From contig NZ_JAUSSR010000007.1 in NCBI RefSeq assembly GCF_030812475.1, positions 186,001 to 250,000 on the forward strand: a stretch of DNA of 64,000 nt, given 5' to 3'. Of this stretch, positions 57,202 to 64,000 are shown in pieces. Under the pieces are notes generated by a model, which was not told where the DNA came from, did not search any database, and was given only the letters and a program-made list of their open reading frames with translations. The DNA is from Pseudomonas lini (GTDB lineage: Bacteria; Pseudomonadota; Gammaproteobacteria; Pseudomonadales; Pseudomonadaceae). A program made the translations under genes and the position numbers. Each line of letters starts with the position of its first letter. Within the stretch, counting starts at the first letter, position 1.

Positions 57202-57948
57202 ATGACTGTCTACTTCATTGGCGCAGGTCCCGGCGACCCGGAACTGATCACCGTCAAAGGCCAACGGCTGATCCGCTGCTGCCCGGTGATCATCTATGCC
57301 GGCTCCCTGGTGCCCGCCGCCGTGCTCGAAGGTCATCAGGCCGAACAGTTGGTGAACAGCGCCGAACTGCACCTGGAGCAGATCATCGAGCTGATCAAGA
57401 GCGCCCATGCCAAGGGCCAGGATGTGGCACGGGTGCATTCCGGCGATCCGAGCCTGTATGGCGCCATTGGCGAGCAGATTCGCTACCTGCGTGAACTCGG
57501 CATTGCCTTTGAGATCATTCCCGGCGTTACCGCGACAGCGGCCTGTGCGGCCTTGCTGGGTGCGGAGCTGACCTTGCCGGACGTGTCACAGAGCGTGATT
57601 CTGACCCGTTACGCCGACAAGACAAGCATGCCCGCAGGCGAAGAACTCGGCAGTCTGGCGCAGCATGGGGCAACCATGGCGATCCATCTGGGGGTCAATC
57701 ATCTGCAGAAGATCCTGGTCGAATTGTTGCCGCATTACGGTGCGGACTGTCCGATCGCAGTGATTCACCGGGCGACCTGGCCGGATCAGGATTGGGTGGT
57801 GGGGACGCTTGAGGATATTGCCGGGAAAGTCGAGGCGAAGGGGTTTCGCAGGACGGCGTTGATTCTGGTGGGTCGGGTGTTGGGGAGTGATCACTTCAGT
57901 GAGTCATCCCTTTATCGCGCCGGGCATGCGCATTTGTATCGACCTTAG
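57202..57948 (+). CDS. cobM: Precorrin-4 C(11)-methyltransferase
   Basis: A 248-residue SAM-dependent tetrapyrrole methylase that converts precorrin-4 to precorrin-5. It has VYFIGAGPGDPELITVKGQR (SAM loop), YAGSLVP, VARVHSGDPSLYGAIGEQIR, PGVTATAACAALLGAELTLP and HLGVNHL, all typical of CobM/CbiF. AGGAACC precedes the ATG by 7 nt. It is the last gene of the right arm of the cobalamin locus. Confidence 0.95.
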   Translation: MTVYFIGAGPGDPELITVKGQRLIRCCPVIIYAGSLVPAAVLEGHQAEQLVNSAELHLEQIIELIKSAHAKGQDVARVHSGDPSLYGAIGEQIRYLRELGIAFEIIPGVTATAACAALLGAELTLPDVSQSVILTRYADKTSMPAGEELGSLAQHGATMAIHLGVNHLQKILVELLPHYGADCPIAVIHRATWPDQDWVVGTLEDIAGKVEAKGFRRTALILVGRVLGSDHFSESSLYRAGHAHLYRP

Positions 57949-57950
57949 CG

Positions 57951-58050
57951 GCCTCTTCGCGAGCAAGCCCGCTCCCACAGGGGATTGTCGTTGAACACAA
58001 AATCTGTGTACACCGCAGATCCAATGTGGGAGCGAGCTTGCTCGCGATGG
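57951..58050. repeat. REPIN after cobM
   Basis: Arms GCCTCTTCGCGAGCAAGCCC... and ...GAGCGAGCTTGCTCGCGATG around a ~45-bp loop. Confidence 0.85.
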
Positions 58051-58070
58051 GGCCATTGAATTTCACCCAT

Positions 58071-58101
58071 AAAAAAACGGCACTCACGGGTGCCGTTTTT
58101 T
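58071..58101. terminator. Bidirectional terminator between cobM and nfuA
   Basis: Stem ACGGCAC / GTGCCGT with flanking A6 and T6 tracts, so it works for both converging transcripts. Confidence 0.85.
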
Positions 58102-58119
58102 CATGTCGCAGCGAACACC

Positions 58120-58761
<642 letters not shown>

Positions 58762-58820
58762 CTAGTATTTATGTCGGAAAAGTCCGGATGTCGCAATGGT
58801 CTTCCGAACACCCCGCCTCC

Positions 58821-58923
58821 CTGTAGGAGCTGGCTTGCCAGCGAAGAATGCTCAGGCACCGCTTGCATGCAGGCAGAACGCGTTAACGTTGACCTCCTTC
58901 GCTGGCAACCCAGCTCCTACAGG
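58821..58923. repeat. REPIN between nfuA and metH
   Basis: Arms CTGTAGGAGCTGGCTTGCCA... and ...TGGCAACCCAGCTCCTACAG, with the right arm slightly decayed. Confidence 0.83.
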
Positions 58924-58993
58924 GAGCGGGTAACGACGACAACATGAGCCAGATTCATGCAAAACAGCAACATGCTCCAAAACCGCACAGGTT

Positions 58994-59002
58994 TGCTATC
59001 AT
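58994..59002 (+). promoter_or_regulatory. Extended -10 promoter of metH (candidate)
   Basis: TTGCTATCAT contains TG-N-TATCAT, an extended -10 element, 37 nt upstream of the metH ATG. No good -35 is seen. I found no SAH or cobalamin riboswitch elements in this leader. Confidence 0.35.
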
Positions 59003-59038
59003 CCCGGCCCTTCGTCATGGTCTTTTCGAGTAGTCCCA

Positions 59039-62000
59039 ATGTCCGATCGCAGCGTTCGCCTTCAAGCTCTCAAGCACGCCCTCAAAGAGCGCATCCTGAT
59101 ACTCGATGGCGGCATGGGCACGATGATCCAGAGCTACAAGCTCGAGGAACAGGATTACCGCGGCAAACGCTTCGCCGACTGGCCGAGCGACGTCAAGGGC
59201 AACAACGACCTGTTGATCCTGACCCGCCCCGACGTCATCGGCTCGATCGAAAAAGCCTACCTGGATGCCGGCGCCGACATTCTGGAAACCAACACCTTCA
59301 ACGCCACCCAGGTGTCCCAGGCCGACTACGGCATGCAGGGCCTGGCGTACGAGTTGAACGTGGAAGGCGCCCGCCTGGCTCGCCAGGTGGCGGACGCCAA
59401 GACCCTGGAAACCCCGGACAAGCCGCGTTTCGTCGCCGGGGTGCTCGGCCCTACCAGCCGCACCTGCTCGCTGTCGCCGGACGTGAACAACCCCGGCTAT
59501 CGCAACGTGACATTCGATGAACTGGTGGAAAACTACACCGAGGCCACCAAGGGCCTGATCGAAGGCGGCGCCGACCTGATCCTGATCGAAACCATTTTCG
59601 ATACCCTGAACGCCAAGGCTGCGATCTTTGCCGTGCAAGGGGTTTACGAAGAGCTGGGCGTCGAGTTGCCGATCATGATTTCCGGCACCATCACCGATGC
59701 CTCCGGCCGTACCTTGTCCGGTCAGACCACCGAGGCCTTCTGGAACTCCGTGGCCCACGCCAAGCCGATCTCGGTCGGCCTGAACTGCGCCCTCGGCGCC
59801 AGCGAATTGCGCCCGTACCTGGAAGAGCTGTCGAACAAGGCCGGCACCTACGTCTCCGCGCACCCTAACGCCGGCCTGCCGAACGAATTCGGCGAGTACG
59901 ACGAACTGCCGGCAGAAACCGCCAAGGTCATCGAAGAATTCGCCCAAAGCGGTTTCCTCAACATTGTCGGCGGCTGCTGCGGTACCACGCCGGGCCACAT
60001 CGAAGCCATCGCCAAGGCCGTGGCCGGTTATGCACCGCGTGAAATCCCGGAGATTCCCAAGGCCTGCCGCCTGTCGGGCCTGGAACCTTTCACCATCGAT
60101 CGCAGCTCATTGTTCGTCAACGTCGGCGAACGCACGAACATCACCGGTTCCGCCAAGTTCGCCCGACTGATCCGTGACGACAACTACACCGAAGCCCTGG
60201 AAGTCGCCCTGCAGCAGGTCGAAGCCGGCGCCCAGGTGATCGACATCAACATGGACGAAGGGATGCTCGATTCGAAGAAGGCCATGGTGACCTTCCTCAA
60301 TCTGATTGCCGGCGAGCCGGACATCTCCCGCGTGCCGATCATGATCGACTCCTCCAAGTGGGAAGTGATCGAAGCCGGCCTCAAATGCATCCAGGGCAAG
60401 GGCATCGTCAACTCGATCAGCATGAAGGAGGGCGTCGAGCAGTTCATTCATCACGCCAAGCTGTGCAAGCGCTACGGTGCCGCCGTGGTGGTGATGGCCT
60501 TCGACGAAGCCGGCCAGGCCGACACCGAAGCGCGCAAGAAAGAAATCTGCAAACGCTCCTATGACATCCTGGTCAACGAAGTCGGCTTCCCGCCGGAAGA
60601 CATCATCTTCGACCCGAACATCTTCGCCGTGGCCACCGGTATCGAAGAACACAACAACTACGCTGTGGACTTTATCAATGCCTGCGCCTACATCCGCGAC
60701 GAACTCCCGTATGCCCTGACGTCGGGCGGCGTGTCCAACGTGTCGTTCTCGTTCCGCGGCAATAACCCGGTGCGCGAAGCGATTCACTCGGTGTTCCTGC
60801 TGTATGCGATCCGCAACGGCCTGACCATGGGTATCGTCAACGCCGGCCAGCTGGAGATCTACGACCAGATCCCGGCCGAACTGCGCGATGCCGTGGAAGA
60901 CGTGATCCTCAACCGTACCCCGGAAGGCACCGACGCCCTCCTCGCCATCGCCGACAAGTACAAGGGCGACGGCAGCGTCAAGGAAGCCGAGACTGAAGAG
61001 TGGCGCAACTGGGATGTCAACAAGCGCCTGGAACACGCACTGGTCAAGGGCATCACCACCCACATCGTCGAAGACACCGAAGAGTCGCGCCAATCCTTCG
61101 CCCGACCGATCGAAGTGATCGAAGGCCCGCTGATGTCCGGCATGAACATCGTCGGCGACCTGTTCGGCGCCGGCAAAATGTTCCTGCCGCAGGTGGTTAA
61201 ATCCGCCCGCGTGATGAAACAGGCGGTGGCCCACCTGATCCCGTTCATCGAACTGGAAAAAGGCGACAAACCGGAAGCCAAGGGCAAGATCCTCATGGCC
61301 ACGGTAAAAGGCGACGTGCATGACATCGGCAAGAACATCGTCGGCGTAGTGCTGGGCTGTAATGGCTACGACATCGTCGACCTCGGCGTGATGGTGCCGG
61401 CCGAGAAGATCCTGCAAGTGGCCAAGGAGCAGAAATGCGACATCATCGGCCTGTCCGGCCTGATCACCCCTTCGCTGGATGAAATGGTCCACGTGGCCCG
61501 CGAGATGCAGCGCCAGGACTTCCACCTGCCGCTGATGATCGGTGGCGCGACCACCTCCAAGGCGCACACGGCGGTGAAGATCGAACCCAAGTACAGCAAT
61601 GACGCAGTAATCTACGTCACCGACGCCTCCCGCGCGGTGGGCGTGGCCACCCAGTTGCTGTCCAAGGAGTTGAAACCGGCGTTCGTCGAGAAGACCCGCC
61701 TGGAATATGTCGAGGTCCGCGAGCGCACCGCCAATCGCAGTGCCCGCACCGAACGCCTGAGCTACCCGGCCGCGGTTGCCAAGAAGCCGCAGTTCGACTG
61801 GAGCACCTACACCCCGGTCAAACCGACCTTCACCGGCGCCAAGGTACTGGACAATATCGACCTCAAGGTGCTGGCCGAATACATCGACTGGACGCCGTTC
61901 TTCATCTCCTGGGACCTGGCCGGCAAGTTCCCGCGCATCCTCACCGATGAAGTGGTCGGTGAAGCCGCCACCGCGCTGTACGCCGATGCCCGGGAAATGC

Positions 62001-62749
62001 TCGCCAAACTGATCGACGAAAAACTGATCAGCGCCCGTGCGGTGTTCGGCTTCTGGCCGGCCAACCAGGTGCGCGACGATGACATCGAACTCTACGGCGA
62101 TGACGGCAAGCCACTGGCCAAGCTGCATCACCTGCGCCAGCAGATCATCAAGACCGATGGCAAGCCGAACTTCTCCCTGGCCGACTTCGTGGCCCCGAAG
62201 GACAGCGAAGTCACCGACTACGTAGGTGGTTTCATTACCACCGCAGGGATCGGCGCCGAAGAAGTGGCCAAGGCCTACCAGGATGCCGGCGACGATTACA
62301 ACTCGATCATGGTCAAGGCCCTGGCCGACCGTCTGGCCGAGGCGTGCGCCGAATGGTTGCACCAGCAGGTCCGTAAGGATTACTGGGGTTATGCCAAGGA
62401 TGAAACCCTCGACAACGAGGCGCTGATCAAGGAGCAATACACCGGCATCCGCCCTGCTCCCGGCTACCCGGCGTGCCCGGATCACACCGAGAAAGGCACC
62501 CTGTTCGCCTTGCTCGACCCGCAAGCCAGCGAAATGCAGGCCGGGCGCAGCGGCGTGTTCCTCACCGAGCACTACGCGATGTTCCCGGCGGCGGCGGTCA
62601 GCGGCTGGTACTTCGCTCACCCGCAGGCGCAGTACTTCGCCGTGGGCAAGATCGACAAGGACCAGGTGCAGAGCTACACCTCGCGCAAAGGTCAGGAGTT
62701 GAGCGTGACCGAGCGCTGGTTGGCGCCGAACCTGGGTTACGACAACTAA
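59039..62749 (+). CDS. metH: Cobalamin-dependent methionine synthase
   Basis: A 1236-residue MetH that transfers the methyl group of 5-methyltetrahydrofolate to homocysteine through methylcobalamin. Four modules are visible. The homocysteine barrel (1-330) has zinc ligands in [14 protein letters not shown] and an upstream Cys in [11 protein letters not shown]. The pterin barrel is at ~350-640 ([20 protein letters not shown]). The B12 module is at ~650-890, with the axial His in [20 protein letters not shown]. The SAM reactivation domain is at ~900-1236 ([20 protein letters not shown]). Its closeness to the cobalamin locus fits its cofactor need. The Shine-Dalgarno is weak. Confidence 0.98.
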   Translation: MSDRSVRLQALKHALKERILILDGGMGTMIQSYKLEEQDYRGKRFADWPSDVKGNNDLLILTRPDVIGSIEKAYLDAGADILETNTFNATQVSQADYGMQGLAYELNVEGARLARQVADAKTLETPDKPRFVAGVLGPTSRTCSLSPDVNNPGYRNVTFDELVENYTEATKGLIEGGADLILIETIFDTLNAKAAIFAVQGVYEELGVELPIMISGTITDASGRTLSGQTTEAFWNSVAHAKPISVGLNCALGASELRPYLEELSNKAGTYVSAHPNAGLPNEFGEYDELPAETAKVIEEFAQSGFLNIVGGCCGTTPGHIEAIAKAVAGYAPREIPEIPKACRLSGLEPFTIDRSSLFVNVGERTNITGSAKFARLIRDDNYTEALEVALQQVEAGAQVIDINMDEGMLDSKKAMVTFLNLIAGEPDISRVPIMIDSSKWEVIEAGLKCIQGKGIVNSISMKEGVEQFIHHAKLCKRYGAAVVVMAFDEAGQADTEARKKEICKRSYDILVNEVGFPPEDIIFDPNIFAVATGIEEHNNYAVDFINACAYIRDELPYALTSGGVSNVSFSFRGNNPVREAIHSVFLLYAIRNGLTMGIVNAGQLEIYDQIPAELRDAVEDVILNRTPEGTDALLAIADKYKGDGSVKEAETEEWRNWDVNKRLEHALVKGITTHIVEDTEESRQSFARPIEVIEGPLMSGMNIVGDLFGAGKMFLPQVVKSARVMKQAVAHLIPFIELEKGDKPEAKGKILMATVKGDVHDIGKNIVGVVLGCNGYDIVDLGVMVPAEKILQVAKEQKCDIIGLSGLITPSLDEMVHVAREMQRQDFHLPLMIGGATTSKAHTAVKIEPKYSNDAVIYVTDASRAVGVATQLLSKELKPAFVEKTRLEYVEVRERTANRSARTERLSYPAAVAKKPQFDWSTYTPVKPTFTGAKVLDNIDLKVLAEYIDWTPFFISWDLAGKFPRILTDEVVGEAATALYADAREMLAKLIDEKLISARAVFGFWPANQVRDDDIELYGDDGKPLAKLHHLRQQIIKTDGKPNFSLADFVAPKDSEVTDYVGGFITTAGIGAEEVAKAYQDAGDDYNSIMVKALADRLAEACAEWLHQQVRKDYWGYAKDETLDNEALIKEQYTGIRPAPGYPACPDHTEKGTLFALLDPQASEMQAGRSGVFLTEHYAMFPAAAVSGWYFAHPQAQYFAVGKIDKDQVQSYTSRKGQELSVTERWLAPNLGYDN

Positions 62750-62813
62750 GATCAAAAGATCGTCCGAACACGGCCGAGCCTGCGGCAACTCCTACACGGG
62801 TGTACACATACCC

Positions 62814-62906
62814 CCTGTAGGAGCTGGCTTGCCAGCGAAGGCGTCTTAACAGTCGATAACGATGCCGCCTGACACACCGCCTTCGCCAGCAAGCCGGCTC
62901 CTACAG
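62814..62906. repeat. REPIN after metH
   Basis: Arms CTGTAGGAGCTGGCTTGCCA... and ...CCAGCAAGCCGGCTCCTACAG (final 21 bp; 1 mismatch region in the stem). Confidence 0.85.
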
Positions 62907-62986
62907 ACTTGTATCTGGCTCCTGAGCCCATGCATTTTTTCGGGATTGTCTATGCTTAGCTCTCACACATCCGTGACGAGGGGTTT

Positions 62987-63208
62987 ATGGACGATCCAGT
63001 CGACAACAACAAGCCGCCCACCTTCTGGCAGATGCTCCACAGCGTGATGGCGGCGGCGTTCGGAGTGCAGAGCGGGAAGAACCGGGCCCGGGACTTCACT
63101 CACGGCAAGCCCAGCCATTTCGTGATCCTGGGGATTGTGTTCACGGCGGTGTTCGCCCTGACCTTGTTCGGCATCGTCAAACTGGTGCTGCACCTGGCCG
63201 GGATCTGA
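62987..63208 (+). CDS. DUF2970 small membrane protein
   Basis: A 73-residue protein with a hydrophilic N-terminus, the conserved FWQMLHSVMAAAFGVQSGKN segment and one membrane helix at the C-terminus (FVILGIVFTAVFALTLFGIV, residues ~46-65), which is the DUF2970 pattern. Function is unknown. GACGAGGGGT precedes the ATG. It often follows metH in Pseudomonas; a functional link is not established. Confidence 0.85.
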   Translation: MDDPVDNNKPPTFWQMLHSVMAAAFGVQSGKNRARDFTHGKPSHFVILGIVFTAVFALTLFGIVKLVLHLAGI

Positions 63209-63228
63209 TGCCTGGCTTCAGGCAAAAC

Positions 63229-64000
63229 TCAGTGCAGCAGGGTTTTCAGGTTGAACGGGTAGCGATACGACGCCGGCTGCCCCTTGGCCGAGAGCGCGCG
63301 AAAATCCACGCCATAGTCCTGCCTGACCCCCAGCGCCAGCAGACGCCTGGCCTGTGCCCGATCAATCAGTTGCAGTAACGGGATCTGTCGGTCACGGCCG
63401 CCGTACTGGCCGAAATCCACGCCCTGATCGTAGTCATGCAACTGCACGAGGGCCCAGCCGCCCAGGCTGAAATGCCCACCCAGCAGCACGCTCAGCCGAC
63501 CGTCCAACAGCGCTTGCAGGGCCGCGGGAGAATGGTTGATGGTGCCGAACAGCGCGTCCTTTCCAGGCAGGCCACCGGCTTCGGCATAGGCTTGCATGAC
63601 CCCAAGGGCCATTTCGTCATTGGCCGTCCAGATCAGCGACGCCTTCGGATAGCGCTTGAACAGCAATCCGGCCTGCTCATAGGCGCGCTCCCGGGTCCAG
63701 GTGCCATGCACCAACTGGCGCAATCGCACTTGGGGGTGCTCGGCCAGTGCACGCATCATGCCCTTCTCACGCAACTGTGATGTCGGTGTGACCTTCAGTC
63801 CGGAAAAAGCCAGGAGCTCGATGACCTGACCGGGAGCGACCGGAGGATGCAGACGAATCAGCTCCTTGAGCATCAGATAACCGCCCTCCTCGTCGTTGGG
63901 CACCAGGCTGCCCAGCCAATTTGGGTATTTTTCAGGCTGCGAGCCCAGCAGGCTCATCTGGTCCGGGGTCAGCGCGCTATTGACCATGAACAGCTTCACG
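63229..64000 (-). CDS. Periplasmic substrate-binding protein, sugar-type (5' end outside window)
   Basis: The C-terminal ~257 residues of a type I periplasmic binding protein (RbsB/LacI-like fold): VIELLAFSGLKVTPTSQLRE, SLIWTANDEMALGVMQAYAE and DALFGTINHSPAALQALLDG match the second lobe and hinge of sugar or autoinducer-2 binding proteins. The gene continues past the right edge, so its signal peptide cannot be checked. The C-terminus with GQYGGRDRQIPLLQLIDRAQ is longer than simple RbsB. ABC transport or signalling-sensor use are both possible. Confidence 0.7.
   Translation of the reverse strand, partial: VKLFMVNSALTPDQMSLLGSQPEKYPNWLGSLVPNDEEGGYLMLKELIRLHPPVAPGQVIELLAFSGLKVTPTSQLREKGMMRALAEHPQVRLRQLVHGTWTRERAYEQAGLLFKRYPKASLIWTANDEMALGVMQAYAEAGGLPGKDALFGTINHSPAALQALLDGRLSVLLGGHFSLGGWALVQLHDYDQGVDFGQYGGRDRQIPLLQLIDRAQARRLLALGVRQDYGVDFRALSAKGQPASYRYPFNLKTLLH

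Noticed and set aside
58924..59038. SAH or cobalamin riboswitch in front of metH
   Set aside because: None of the conserved boxes is present, and the leader appears to be only about 30 nt from an extended -10 element.
60107..62788. Very long minus-strand open frame (about 890 codons) opposite metH
   Set aside because: It is an antisense shadow caused by high third-position GC in metH; it has no family likeness and no ribosome binding site. The same holds for long antisense frames opposite yejA, yejF, uvrC, the GntP permease and the sfnB-like gene.

Overview
The window is chromosomal DNA from a Pseudomonas, most likely of the P. fluorescens group. The evidence is a GacA-type regulator with a TTG start followed directly by uvrC, pgsA and tRNA-Gly, the aerobic cobaltochelatase set, a P. 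fragi-type lipase, and about eighteen extragenic palindromic doublets (REPINs) of the P. fluorescens type. I see no prophage, transposase, integrase or CRISPR array. Both window ends cut genes.

Layout. 1-2003: divergent sulfur-starvation genes (msuE-like FMN reductase, sfnB-like monooxygenase), each with a good sigma-54 -24/-12 promoter. 2345-5844: HlyD/DUF2955 efflux pair and a secreted M20 amidohydrolase. 6022-10677: MatC-like dicarboxylate carrier, (methyl)malonyl-CoA decarboxylase and class III CoA-transferase with a divergent LysR regulator, probably for malonate or methylmalonate use. 10925-14124: tRNA-Gly, pgsA, uvrC, gacA. 14338-15877: DAHP synthase behind an aromatic-rich leader peptide, a perfect terminator and a second Tyr-rich small ORF, which looks like transcription attenuation. 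16105-23069: cytoplasmic-type lipase, a parvulin and the yejABEF peptide importer. 23216-29260: sigma-54 activator, GntP permease, 3-hydroxybutyrate dehydrogenase and acetoacetyl-CoA synthetase, a complete 3-hydroxybutyrate/acetoacetate pathway. 29598-33707: PilU-like ATPase, hybrid histidine kinase, second parvulin. 33865-40629: an eight-gene minus-strand cluster (ABC importer, RidA, IclR, PLP dehydratase, KDG kinase) that fits import of an amino-sugar acid and its deamination into the Entner-Doudoroff pathway. 41030-41549: StbDE/RelE-type toxin-antitoxin. 41811-47994: TerC/CBS membrane protein, LysR regulator with divergent MFS exporter, phospholipase-D-like protein.

48196-57948 is a two-armed cobalamin locus. 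cobW-cobN-chelatase ATPase/VWA runs left and cbtB-cbtA-cobE-cobM runs right, and each arm starts with its own cobalamin riboswitch. It is followed by nfuA and the B12-dependent methionine synthase metH, the likely consumer of the vitamin.

Most notable: (1) the cobaltochelatase ATPase frame ends at an A AAA AAG slippery heptamer followed after 5 nt by a perfect 11-bp hairpin, and the VWA domain lies in the -1 frame, so one gene should make both the small and the medium chelatase subunits by programmed frameshifting; (2) the double aromatic leader in front of DAHP synthase; (3) a REPIN inserted in frame inside cobN; (4) a toxin-antitoxin pair bracketed by two copies of the same REPIN.
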